A stretch of 33,585 nt of DNA. Source: Bacteriovorax stolpii (GTDB lineage: Bacteria; Bdellovibrionota; UBA2428). Under the pieces are notes generated by a model. That model was not told where the DNA came from. It saw nothing but the letters and a program-made list of their open reading frames with translations, and made no database searches. The stretch covers positions 1 through 33,585 of the forward strand of contig CAMCVE010000021.1 of assembly GCA_945881775.1 (NCBI GenBank), written 5' to 3'. Below, one piece after another: positions 1 to 7,725 of the stretch. Each line of letters opens with the position of its first letter. Positions within the stretch are counted from its first letter, which is position 1. The position numbers were made by a program, and so were the translations under genes.

Positions 1-361
1 AGACGCGCACCGGAAACAGGATAGAGACCTGGCGCGCAAAGAGACTTACACCCTGAGCCGCGTGGCCCGCAGAACCCAAGGACGAAGAAGAACAGAGAAG
101 ACCGCACACGACCCAAGGAAACCTGGAAGCTAGAAAAGAAAGCGAGACCCTAGAGACAACGACAATCAGCCGCTCTAAGGACCCCACGAATCGAACGCTC
201 GGGGGAGAGTTCATCAATTGATTCGGGAAGGTCCAAAGGGCGAGAGTCCCAAGAAAAAGGTGTGGGGTCCGAGACGACCGACCACAAACGAGCCCTAAGG
301 AATCTGACTTGACCCTGCGGGCCCCACACCTTCCGCATCCGAGCCAAATCTTAGCAAGAAC
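1..361. other. Intergenic or decayed region, very poor in T at its left end
   Basis: No convincing gene is visible here. All frames are broken by stops. The + frame open at the left edge closes at 131-133 and encodes only a short, highly basic 43-residue tail with no recognisable motif. By direct count only 12 of the first 180 + strand bases are T. The stretch holds a nested inverted repeat near the left edge: outer GCGC arms around inner CAGG/CCTG arms at about 5-37. The octamer CCCAAGGA occurs twice, near 78 and 113. It could be the end of a structured RNA or of a decayed gene lying mostly outside the window. Confidence 0.4.
257..332 (-). other. Long hairpin followed by a T-run on the minus strand (terminator or small structured RNA)
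   Basis: Bases 257-267 are perfectly complementary to 322-332. The stem extends inward through one G-T pair and three G-C pairs, giving about 15 bp closed over a 46-nt loop. Read on the minus strand, the 3' arm runs directly into TTTTTCTT, as in an intrinsic terminator. Read on the plus strand there is no T-run. The loop is long for a simple terminator, so a short structured RNA ending in its own terminator is also possible. Confidence 0.35.
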
Positions 362-1442
362 TTGATTTTGAGTAGCATTCTCAATATTACCGCGGGCGCA
401 GTGAAATCTATTTCAACCGCGTCATCCATCTTTTCAGTGCCGCTTATCACAAGCCTACTCAGTGCCCCGAGCGTACAAGCTCGTAAATTTCCGCTCTACA
501 ATCTTTCGATTCTTTTTCCCCTCCCCTAGAAATCACTCGATGAGATCCCTGGACTTGACGCCTCAGCTTGCAGCCGAACCTTTCTTGACCATGAGCTTTT
601 TGCGGCCCTGCCGAATCTGCTCCAAGATCCCAACAGTTTGGACGAGCAGTACCGGATCAACGGCCTGGTTGGCCTACGCATTGATTATAGATCAGAAGCA
701 TTGCGCCTGATTTTCCAGCCTCCCTACTAACGCTCCACCAGCTCCCGACCCGAGGCCGATGATGCAGCCTTGCACCTCTTCCTGCGCATGCCCAAACTCC
801 AGATGCTTCAGGCGCAACGGACACTCGCCGGCGTCCATCGAGATATCTGAACAGCTATAGACGCTGGTCCACTCAAACGACTTCTTTGCCCAGCAACCGA
901 GCTTGAACTTTTTAAGATCATATTCATGAATGTGCGAAGAGGACGTGTGATTTGGAATTTTGGAGGCTTCCACATCATAAGTAACTCCCGCGGACATCGC
1001 ACGCGAGGCCCCGACGTTGAAATTCCTAACACTCAAGGCATCTTCCTCGACGAAGGTGACTCCGACATGAGCGTCCAGCGAGTGGCCCGCCCGTCGGGAT
1101 CGAAAACGGCCAACCTCCTTCCGCGACTTGCCGGTGGTGAAGATATGACACGGCTATTTGATATTCGAGGTCAGGTGCCAGTGAACGAGATCGAAGCGAT
1201 CCGAAAAAGCGTCGACCGCATTGAGAACCCGCTGCCAAACACTCCTGCGACCGTTGACTGCTTCAGCTGTCAAACTCGACACGAGCATGGATCGCACTAC
1301 CCTCCAAAATACGGCAAAATTCAGAGCATTGGGTTATCTGGATAATCTCGCAACGATCAATCGCCGCGTCCTGAACGACACAGCAGAGATGCAGCTGGCC
1401 GCAGAGATCTTTGATGTGCTCTACGTAAAAATCGATCAGTAA
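362..1442 (+). pseudogene. Decayed gene for a secreted protein with a CFSC (possibly CxxCH) motif
   Basis: One + strand frame (codon phase of position 362) reads as plausible protein for about 900 bases but is cut by TAG at 527-529, TAA at 728-730 and TGA at 848-850. It starts, perhaps from TTG 362, with a signal-peptide-like stretch ending in VQA. The middle contains readable pieces such as HELFAALPNLLQDPNSLDEQ and LFDIRGQVPVNEIEAIRKS. At about 1266-1275 the sense continues in the next frame: VDCFSC, then KLDTSMDRTTLQNTAKF, to a TAA at 1440-1442. Restoring two bases at the shift would allow a CFSCH sequence, a possible c-type haem motif; this is inference. The end overlaps the convergent dehydrogenase by 7 bases. 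The intact protein would have had about 360 residues. The family is not recognised with certainty. Confidence 0.6.
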
Positions 1443-2296
1443 GCGTAGACGCCGATTCCGGTTTTTTTGCCCAAGCGACCCGCATCCACATACTGACGCA
1501 GCAAAGGTGCCGGACGATATTTGTCCTCGCCAAGATATTTGTGCATGACTTCGAGAATCGAAAGACACGTGTCCAGACCAATGAAGTCTGCGAGCGCCAG
1601 CGGTCCCATGGGCTGGTTTGTGCCGAGCTTCATACCAAGATCGATATCTTCAGCCGTTCCCAAGTCTTCACCTAAGACGAAGAAGGATTCATTGATCATA
1701 GGCATGAGAATGCGATTAATAATGAAGCCCGCCCGATCTTTAGAGACCACGCAAGTTTTGCCCATACGCTCGGCAGCACCTCGGACGATACGCGAAACTT
1801 CTCGCGAAGTACTCAGACCTTCGATCAACTCAACGAGTTTCATAAGCGGCACGGGATTCATAAAGTGCATACCCATGAAGCGGTCGGCCCGCTTTGTAAA
1901 TGAGGCGAGCTTAGTAATACTGATTGAGGACGTGTTTGAGCAGAAAACGACTTCGGGAGCGAGGAGCGCATCGAGCTCCTCAAAAATTTTTTGTTTCACA
2001 GAAAGATTCTCACTCACAGCCTCGATAACCATCTGAGGTGCGAATGTTTTTGCTTCACTGAGACTGGACGCCCATTTGAAACGCGCCATGACTTCAGTGG
2101 GCTCTTCTGCCAGTAGACCCTTTTCCTTGAGCTTCGCGAGACTTTTCTCGATACCGGCACGCGCTTTGTCCAAGGAAGCTTGTAGAGCATCAACCAAGAG
2201 AACCCCAAAGCCCGCCTGAGCGCTCACCTGGGCAATGCCAGCACCCATCTGACCCGCGCCGACGACCAATATCTTTTTGATGTGTGAATCACTCAT
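1436..2296 (-). CDS. hbd: 3-hydroxybutyryl-CoA / 3-hydroxyacyl-CoA dehydrogenase
   Basis: NAD(P)-dependent oxidation or reduction between 3-hydroxyacyl-CoA and 3-oxoacyl-CoA in beta-oxidation or butyrate/PHB metabolism; cytoplasmic. The 286-residue protein has the Rossmann motif GAGQMG at 13-18, the catalytic region MHFMNPVPLMKLVE with His144, the SNTSS stretch at 120-124, and the C-terminal helical domain from DRAGFIINR (187) onward. It ends in a typical GIGVYAY. Length is normal for the single-function Hbd/PaaH family. I chose the ATG at 2296 because TTGAGGAG stands 6 nt upstream; a longer reading from 2353 adds 19 residues that overlap dut and lack family support. It follows dut by 10 bp and is the last gene of the long minus-strand operon. 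Substrate chain length cannot be told from sequence. Confidence 0.93.
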   Translation of the reverse strand: MSDSHIKKILVVGAGQMGAGIAQVSAQAGFGVLLVDALQASLDKARAGIEKSLAKLKEKGLLAEEPTEVMARFKWASSLSEAKTFAPQMVIEAVSENLSVKQKIFEELDALLAPEVVFCSNTSSISITKLASFTKRADRFMGMHFMNPVPLMKLVELIEGLSTSREVSRIVRGAAERMGKTCVVSKDRAGFIINRILMPMINESFFVLGEDLGTAEDIDLGMKLGTNQPMGPLALADFIGLDTCLSILEVMHKYLGEDKYRPAPLLRQYVDAGRLGKKTGIGVYAY

Positions 2297-2306
2297 ATCG
2301 ATCTCC

Positions 2307-2765
2307 TCAAACTTTCTGCGAAATGCCCGTCGACCCGAAACCCTTTTCGCCACGCACAGTGTCTGAGAGCTCGTGGGTTTCGATATTGGAGACGGTCAGA
2401 ACGGGTGAAATCATTGCTTGCGCGATCCGGTCACCATGACGGACAGTAAAATTTTCTTTGCCATGAACAATGACGATCGCGCGAATCTCCCCACGATAGT
2501 CGGCATCGATTGTACCAATACCATTGACCAGAGAGAGACCATACTTCGCAGCGAGACCACTGCGGCCGCGCACCTGCATCTCGAACCCTTCGGGTATTTC
2601 ACAAGCTAAACCGGTAGGAACAATCGTTACTTCGCCGGGCTTGAGAACGAGATCGGAGTCCAACGCCGCACACAAATCAAAGCAAGCGGCACCCGTGGTG
2701 CCATAGCGAGGAAGTTCGGCACCGGAGTGCAGCTTCTTCCATTTGAGTTCTATCTTCGCAGCCAT
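2307..2765 (-). CDS. dut: Deoxyuridine 5'-triphosphate nucleotidohydrolase (dUTPase)
   Basis: Hydrolyses dUTP to dUMP and pyrophosphate, keeping uracil out of DNA and feeding dTMP synthesis. The 152-residue protein shows all five motifs of the trimeric dUTPase family: ACFDLCA (27-33), GRSGLAAKYG, GIGTIDADYRGEI with the uracil-binding/catalytic Asp region, GDRIAQ, and the C-terminal glycine-rich RGEKGFGSTG arm that closes over the active site. The start ATG has AAGGAG 7 nt upstream. It lies 16 bp after the M16 peptidase and 10 bp before hbd, so it is co-transcribed with both. A pnp-M16 peptidase-dut order is seen in other bacteria, which supports the operon. Confidence 0.96.
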   Translation of the reverse strand: MAAKIELKWKKLHSGAELPRYGTTGAACFDLCAALDSDLVLKPGEVTIVPTGLACEIPEGFEMQVRGRSGLAAKYGLSLVNGIGTIDADYRGEIRAIVIVHGKENFTVRHGDRIAQAMISPVLTVSNIETHELSDTVRGEKGFGSTGISQKV

Positions 2766-2781
2766 TTCATTACTCCTTGGA

Positions 2782-4116
2782 TTACTTTCTAGACAGGCCT
2801 TCGTTGAGGCCTTTTTGCCATGCGGCTCCTAGACGGAGCATCTCGCGCTTGCCGAGTGGACCCACCATGAGCAAACTGGGCATTTGCCCAAGCATCTTGG
2901 CATAGCGATCCACAGCGGACTTACGAATTTTCTTAACTTCCCCGAGAGTTTGCGACAAGTCGAAGGAGCGACCGATGATGATCTCTTGACGTCCCATGGC
3001 GTCCATGCGCCCCCGGAGACCATCGAAACTCATCTTGGTAGCACCTGTGAGACATTCCTTCATATAATCAATATCGGAAGCATCAACGCCGCGCGAGAGT
3101 CGGCCACAAATCTCGCCACTTCTAAAGGCTGTTTCTTCGAAGGTCCCGATGCCACAAGACCACTGACCCATGACGAGTCCCGCGTCCGTGAAAGCCTGAT
3201 GCGATGCCGAAGCATGATAGACCAGTCCCGCTTTTTCACGGAGCTCGCGATAAAGCAGAGAACTCGCCCCAACTCCGAGAATTGAACTTAGGGCCGCCAA
3301 CTGAACCTCGTCGCGATGTTTCGCAGGGAGCCCTGGGTAGGCAAAGGCAACCTGAACTTGTTCACTTTCGATTTTATGGTTGAGACTGCGTTTGTGCCAA
3401 GGCCGCGGCATTCGAGGAGTCGCGCCCCGCGCCTTTGGTCGTCGAGTCTGCGTGAGAGCTTCCGCGAAACGCAATCCCTTTGCTTTCTCGAGTTGAGAAA
3501 GAACGGCACGCTTGACCTCGCGAATGGGCAAGGGAGAGACAACACTGATCACCCAAGGAGAGGCAAGAAAGACCTCTTCAAGATATTTATAGGTCGAGTC
3601 CAATTGAAGCCTAGGCACTTGCTTTGAGCTGCCACCGATTCGCAGTCCAAGGGGATGACCCTGCCATGGCACTTCGAGAGCGAGATCGTTAAAAATATCT
3701 TCGGGATTGTCCTCGTAGGCCAAAATCTCTTGCCCCACAACATCGCGTTCCGAATCGAAATCCTTGGAGTCGAAGTGCGGATCCAAGAGCATCTCCAAAA
3801 GGATCTCGAGCATCTCGTCGAACTGCTCAACCGGACAATCGGCATGAAAACTCGTGAGTTCCCGATCAGTGTAGGCGTTGAGCTCTCCGCCCATGCGCTC
3901 CGACTGCCTTGAAATCTCAACCGCAGAGCGTTTCGAAGTCTTCTTGAAGAAAAGATGCTCACACAGGTGAGTCACGCCCCAAAGATCTTTAGGCTCATGA
4001 CGCGCGCCGCAACCAATAAAAAATCCCAACGCCGCAGTGTACGACGTTGGGATCTCTTCGATACAAAGCGTGATCTTAGGACTCAGGCGAAGACGTGCTC
4101 TGCGACGTTCTTTCAA
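2782..4116 (-). CDS. M16-family zinc peptidase (pitrilysin/insulinase type)
   Basis: Predicted zinc metallopeptidase of 444 residues. The inverted zinc motif HLCEH is at 50-54 (His50, catalytic Glu53, His54), and the third ligand Glu130 lies in GQEILAYEDNP at the 76-residue spacing expected for M16. The C-terminal half (about 235-430) is the second, non-catalytic M16 domain. There is no signal peptide, so it is probably cytoplasmic. Translation seems to begin at TTG 4116, with AGGGGG about 9 nt upstream; no ATG lies in a better position. The stop of pnp is 21 bp upstream and dut follows 16 bp downstream. The neighbouring-gene order matches the pnp-peptidase-dut arrangement of other bacteria, but the substrate is unknown. 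Confidence 0.92.
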   Translation of the reverse strand: MKERRRARLRLSPKITLCIEEIPTSYTAALGFFIGCGARHEPKDLWGVTHLCEHLFFKKTSKRSAVEISRQSERMGGELNAYTDRELTSFHADCPVEQFDEMLEILLEMLLDPHFDSKDFDSERDVVGQEILAYEDNPEDIFNDLALEVPWQGHPLGLRIGGSSKQVPRLQLDSTYKYLEEVFLASPWVISVVSPLPIREVKRAVLSQLEKAKGLRFAEALTQTRRPKARGATPRMPRPWHKRSLNHKIESEQVQVAFAYPGLPAKHRDEVQLAALSSILGVGASSLLYRELREKAGLVYHASASHQAFTDAGLVMGQWSCGIGTFEETAFRSGEICGRLSRGVDASDIDYMKECLTGATKMSFDGLRGRMDAMGRQEIIIGRSFDLSQTLGEVKKIRKSAVDRYAKMLGQMPSLLMVGPLGKREMLRLGAAWQKGLNEGLSRK

Positions 4117-4137
4117 CTTGGAAGCCCCCTATCCAAC

Positions 4138-6279
4138 TTAGTTCGCGGGAGTCTGTGCATCTTTGGGAAGCGCAGCTTTGCGGCTCAAGCGGATTTTTCC
4201 GGAGCGATCGATCTCGAGCACCTTAACAGGGATCACATCACCTTCGTGGACAACATCGGTCACCTTCGCGACGCGGTTGAAGTCGAGTTCCGAGATGTGA
4301 ACGAGTCCATCTGTGCCGGGCTTGATTTCAACGAAGCAGCCGAAATCAGCAATGCGCACAACGGTGCCCATGTAGACCTGACCGATCTTGGCTTCTTCGG
4401 TGAGGTCTTTGACCATCTGAATCGCACGGTCTGTAGCCGCTGGATCGGACGATGCAATGTTGACCTTGCCCGAGTCTTCGATGTCCATCTTGACGCCGGT
4501 CGCAGCAACGATTCCCTTGATGTGCTTGCCGCCGGGGCCGATGAGGTCCTTGATTTTATCTTGTGGAATCATCATCGAGATGAAGCGAGGTGCGAGATCG
4601 GATACCTTGCTGCGAACATCGGTGATCGCCTTTTTCATTTCGCCGAGGATGTGGAGACGACCTTCGCGAGCTTGGAGAAGTGCCTTCTCCATGATCTCGC
4701 GAGAGACGCCGTTGATCTTGATGTCCATCTGAACAGCAGTGAGACCCTTCTCTGTTCCGCAAACTTTGAAATCCATGTCGCCCATGTGGTCCTCGTCACC
4801 GAGGATATCAGAGAGAACAACGGTCTTGCCGTCTTCTTCCATGAGACCCATCGCGATACCCGCGACAGCGGACTTAACGGGAACCCCCGCGTCCATCAGC
4901 GCCATCGAAGCGGAGCAGACTGTTGCCATAGACGAAGAGCCGTTGGACTCGAGAGTTTCTGCCACGACGCGAACGACGTAAGGGAAGTCCGCCCCTTCGG
5001 GCATGATCGCAGCAACAGCACGTTCAGCAAGAACGCCGTGACCGACTTCGCGGCGGCTGTTGCCACCAAAGCGACCGGTTTCACCAACCGAATAAGGAGG
5101 GAAGTTGTAGTGAAGCATGAAGCGCTTATCGAATTTGCCGCGAACAGAATCGATCATCTGCTCGTCTTCGTTCGTGCCGAGTGTGACAGTCGCAAGAGCT
5201 TGCGTCTCACCGCGGGTGAAGAGAGAAGATCCGTGGGTGCGAGGCAGAAGGCCCGCCTCGACTTCGATCGTACGGATATCGGTGTAACCGCGTCCGTCGA
5301 TACGCTTGCCACTATTAAGCGTGATCTTGCGAGCCACATCGGTCTTGAGTTCACTGAACGCTTTCTTGGCATCTCCGAGCTTTTTCGCGAGAGTTGTAGC
5401 ATCAAGACCCGTCAAAGTTGCCCCAAGCTTTTCGATTGTTACAGCTTCGGTTTTCTTGATTGCCTCATAGCGCTCAGCTTTGACGCGTTTTGAGAAGGCG
5501 TCGGTGAGCGGGGCATGCGCGAGCTCTTGAACTTTCGAAACGATCGAAGCGTCGAGAGCCTCGGGCTTCTTCCACTCGCGACGAGGTTTGCCGACGAGCT
5601 TACGAAGTTGTTCCTGGAGATCGATCAGCTTCGCGATTTCTCCGTGACCAAAGTAGAGTGCGTCGAGGAAGTCTTTCTCAGAGGCATTGTCTGCTCCGCC
5701 TTCGACCATCATGAGCGAGTCTTTGCTGCCCGAGACGAGAACATTGATGTCGCAGTTCTCGATTTGATCAACGCGGGGATTGATAACAAGTTTACCGTCG
5801 ATGCGGCCAACGCGTACTGTTGCGATCGGCGTCTCGAAGGGGATGTCCGAGATATAAAGAGCGCACGATGCCCCGAGGCCGGTGATGGCTTCGATTTCAT
5901 TCACGCCGTCGTAGGACAAGAGCGTCGTAACGACTTGTGTGGGAAATTTGTAACCTTCGGGAAAAAGAGGGCGCAGAGGACGGTCCGTGAGACGCGCCAT
6001 GAGAGTTGCCCATTCAGTGGGCCGCGCCTCGCGCTTGAAGAAGCCGCCGGGGATTTTGCCCGAAGCGTAGAACTTCTCTTGGAATTCGATTGTGAGCGGG
6101 AAGAAGTCGAGTTCTTCTTTTGCTTTGTAATCGCTGACGGCAGTAACCAGTGCGGCCGTGTCGCCGTATTGAATGTAAACGGACCCATGTGCCTGTTTTG
6201 CGAGACGTCCGCTTTCGATAGTGAGCTTGCGTCCGCCGATTTCGGTTTCGACGCGGACAGGTTTGTTGAGAATTGCCAT
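4138..6279 (-). CDS. pnp: Polyribonucleotide nucleotidyltransferase (PNPase)
   Basis: Phosphorolytic 3'-to-5' exoribonuclease of mRNA decay and RNA quality control, active as a homotrimer. The 713 residues match the family: first RNase PH domain at the N-terminus (KEELDFFPLTIEFQEKFYA, GGFFKREARPTE), a helical linker, a second catalytic RNase PH domain (SGKRIDGRGYTDIR, FPPYSVGETGRFGGNSRREV, ILGDEDHMGDMDFKV), a KH domain with the loop IGPGGKHIKG, and a C-terminal S1 domain (GQVYMGTVVRIADFGCFVEI). Start ATG 6279 has GAGGAG 9 nt upstream. The leader between rpsO and pnp carries two hairpins, as expected for RNase III/PNPase autoregulation. The opposite strand has long open frames that are codon-usage shadows. 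Confidence 0.98.
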   Translation of the reverse strand: MAILNKPVRVETEIGGRKLTIESGRLAKQAHGSVYIQYGDTAALVTAVSDYKAKEELDFFPLTIEFQEKFYASGKIPGGFFKREARPTEWATLMARLTDRPLRPLFPEGYKFPTQVVTTLLSYDGVNEIEAITGLGASCALYISDIPFETPIATVRVGRIDGKLVINPRVDQIENCDINVLVSGSKDSLMMVEGGADNASEKDFLDALYFGHGEIAKLIDLQEQLRKLVGKPRREWKKPEALDASIVSKVQELAHAPLTDAFSKRVKAERYEAIKKTEAVTIEKLGATLTGLDATTLAKKLGDAKKAFSELKTDVARKITLNSGKRIDGRGYTDIRTIEVEAGLLPRTHGSSLFTRGETQALATVTLGTNEDEQMIDSVRGKFDKRFMLHYNFPPYSVGETGRFGGNSRREVGHGVLAERAVAAIMPEGADFPYVVRVVAETLESNGSSSMATVCSASMALMDAGVPVKSAVAGIAMGLMEEDGKTVVLSDILGDEDHMGDMDFKVCGTEKGLTAVQMDIKINGVSREIMEKALLQAREGRLHILGEMKKAITDVRSKVSDLAPRFISMMIPQDKIKDLIGPGGKHIKGIVAATGVKMDIEDSGKVNIASSDPAATDRAIQMVKDLTEEAKIGQVYMGTVVRIADFGCFVEIKPGTDGLVHISELDFNRVAKVTDVVHEGDVIPVKVLEIDRSGKIRLSRKAALPKDAQTPAN

Positions 6280-6294
6280 TTAAATGTACTCCTC

Positions 6295-6350
6295 GACTGA
6301 GAGAGAGCTTCATCAACGCAAACTAAATTGTGAGATGGCCTCGCTCAGTC
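6295..6350 (-). promoter_or_regulatory. pnp leader hairpin, candidate RNase III / autoregulation site
   Basis: Bases 6295-6301 and 6344-6350 are perfectly complementary (GACTGAG / CTCAGTC). After a one-base mismatch four more pairs can form, including one G-T. In the RNA the stem ends just 5' of the pnp Shine-Dalgarno GAGGAG. E. coli pnp has an RNase III-cut leader stem through which PNPase represses itself. The position and form here are consistent with the same control, but this is inference. Confidence 0.4.
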
Positions 6351-6372
6351 ATGGAGCCCTCTCGGGCTCCAT
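6351..6372 (-). other. Perfect 9-bp hairpin between rpsO and pnp
   Basis: ATGGAGCCC at 6351-6359 is followed by a 4-nt loop and its exact complement GGGCTCCAT at 6364-6372. On the minus strand no T-run follows, so it is not a standard terminator. It sits directly next to the larger pnp leader stem and probably separates rpsO from pnp as a processing or stability element. Confidence 0.55.
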
Positions 6373-6430
6373 AAAATTTCGACCGATAAAAGTTTTCGTG
6401 AAAACGGAACTCTTCGAAAAGCGTATTAGC

Positions 6431-6700
6431 TTAGCGACGAAGACCGAGATCTTGAACGACTTTATTGTAACGCTCCACAGACTTAGTTTTGAGATAAGTC
6501 ATGAGTCGCTTGCGTTGACCTACGAGACGAAGAAGACCACGGCGAGTGTGGAAATCTTTTGAGTGAGCCTTGAGATGCTCGGTGAGATTCTTGATGCGAG
6601 TCGACAGAAGAGCGACTTGAACTTCGGGGGAGCCGGTATCGCTCTCAGCCGTGCGGAATTTTTCGATCACGCTCTTCTTTTGTTCTGCGGTGATGGACAT
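6431..6700 (-). CDS. rpsO: 30S ribosomal protein S15
   Basis: Primary 16S rRNA-binding protein of the small subunit; it helps form the platform and the B4 bridge. The 89-residue length is the family norm. Typical sequences are [16 protein letters not shown], the HxxxH(S)[10 protein letters not shown] region, and [15 protein letters not shown]. The start is ATG 6700 (MSITAEQKK), with AGGAGA 8 nt upstream; an upstream in-frame extension into truB is not family-like. It lies about 92 bp after truB and 151 bp before pnp, the classical truB-rpsO-pnp order. A candidate promoter of its own lies in the truB-rpsO gap. Confidence 0.98.
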   Translation of the reverse strand: MSITAEQKKSVIEKFRTAESDTGSPEVQVALLSTRIKNLTEHLKAHSKDFHTRRGLLRLVGQRKRLMTYLKTKSVERYNKVVQDLGLRR

Positions 6701-6734
6701 ATCTTTTCTTTCTCCTATTAATTTAATTGGAACG

Positions 6735-6763
6735 GAAATAACGAAGATAGCTCGATCTATCAA
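6735..6763 (-). promoter_or_regulatory. Candidate internal promoter for rpsO-pnp
   Basis: On the minus strand TTGATA (6763-6758) is separated by 17 nt from TATTTC (6740-6735), in the AT-rich gap between truB and rpsO. A small inverted repeat (GATAG / CTATC) overlaps the spacer. The -10 box is poor, so this is only a candidate. Confidence 0.3.
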
Positions 6764-6792
6764 TTGAAAAATCAAGAGTTTAAGAGGCTGCC

Positions 6793-7725
6793 CTAGAGAA
6801 GTGGATTGGCCGTAAAAACCCGCCCCACTTTTCCGCTCAGTGCCTCGGTCCAAGCTATGGCTCCCATGTCCCCAGGGCCCACCAAAAGGCATGGCCTCGA
6901 GTGGGGGCGAGGCTGCCACTGACCGTGCAAGCGTAGCCTCTCTGCCTCGTGGGCCGTCAAGTAGTGAATATCAAAGAGACCCTTGAGGTCCGAAAGCCCT
7001 AAAAGTGTCCAAGGCGCAGCTTCGGACTGGCGACCGAACTCTCCCACGGCCCGACGTACGAGGCGCGTAAGATGTCCCGGATAGTTAGCTAGGTCCGTGG
7101 CCCAGTCTCTGGCCAGAGCACGGATGTAGGTGCCTGAACTCACTCGAACCCGGAAATTCCAGAGGATCGAGTTCTCAGGACCTTTTTCTACGCCGAGATG
7201 CTCGGCCTCGAGAATCTGCACACGCTTGGGCTTGAGTTCTTTTTCAACTCCTTTGCGAGCCCAGTCATAGGCCCGCTTTCCATCGATATGCACGGCGCTG
7301 AACTGGGGTGGAATTTGATCGAAGCTCGAGCCGATCTTGTGCGAGAGAAATTCAGAGAGTTCGGCCTCAATGCGGGTCAAATCCAGAGTGAGCCACTCTT
7401 TAAGAGCTTGGGCTGTGAGACCTTCGGCGTGCAAGGCCTCGGAAGTGGAGTCGAGGGTCGGAGTTGTCCAACCGATGAGCATCTGAGCTTCGTAGGTTTT
7501 ATCCAGACCCGAAAGCGGACCGAGCAGTTTCGTGCCCTCTTCGGTCCCACAGAGGAGCCAGCCTTCGGCAAAAGGATCTAGCACACCTGTATGACCAATG
7601 CCTTCGCGGGCTTTACCCGGCAGCCCCAGTTCGCGCTTGAGGGCACCGAGAGCGTCCTGCGAGCCCATGCCCGGCCGTTTCCACAAAAGCCCTAGAGCCA
7701 CGCGCTCACCGATCCGTCTTGGCAA
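6793..7725 (-). CDS. truB: tRNA pseudouridine(55) synthase
   Basis: Makes the universal pseudouridine at position 55 in the T-loop of tRNA. The 310-residue protein has the nucleophile motif [12 protein letters not shown] (catalytic Asp50), the N-terminal [11 protein letters not shown] (family KPxGxxS), the DKTYEAQM strand, [14 protein letters not shown], and a short C-terminal PUA-like end (GKVGRVF). The start is TTG 7725, immediately after the infB stop codon (TAG, 7728-7726), so translation is probably coupled to IF-2. A GTG eight codons in is less likely because the preceding basic residues fit the family. rbfA, which usually lies between infB and truB, is missing here. Confidence 0.95.
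   Translation of the reverse strand: MPRRIGERVALGLLWKRPGMGSQDALGALKRELGLPGKAREGIGHTGVLDPFAEGWLLCGTEEGTKLLGPLSGLDKTYEAQMLIGWTTPTLDSTSEALHAEGLTAQALKEWLTLDLTRIEAELSEFLSHKIGSSFDQIPPQFSAVHIDGKRAYDWARKGVEKELKPKRVQILEAEHLGVEKGPENSILWNFRVRVSSGTYIRALARDWATDLANYPGHLTRLVRRAVGEFGRQSEAAPWTLLGLSDLKGLFDIHYLTAHEAERLRLHGQWQPRPHSRPCLLVGPGDMGAIAWTEALSGKVGRVFTANPLL

Noticed and set aside
1-133. Left-edge + strand frame as the C-terminus of a real gene
   Set aside because: Forty-three basic, low-complexity residues without a motif are not enough evidence; noted only as a possibility.
183-200. T-loop-like TTCGATTC on the minus strand suggesting a tRNA or tmRNA end
   Set aside because: The flanking bases do not form a T-stem with five pairs, and no D-arm, anticodon arm or CCA end can be built around it.
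926-1345. 139-codon + strand frame as an independent gene
   Set aside because: It is the third segment of the broken frame that runs from 362 and has no ribosome site of its own, so it is included in the pseudogene.
3955-6300. Two long + strand open frames (3955-5493 and 5515-6300) opposite pnp and the M16 peptidase
   Set aside because: They lie wholly antisense to well-recognised genes, lack ribosome sites and family motifs, and reflect the codon bias of the real strand.
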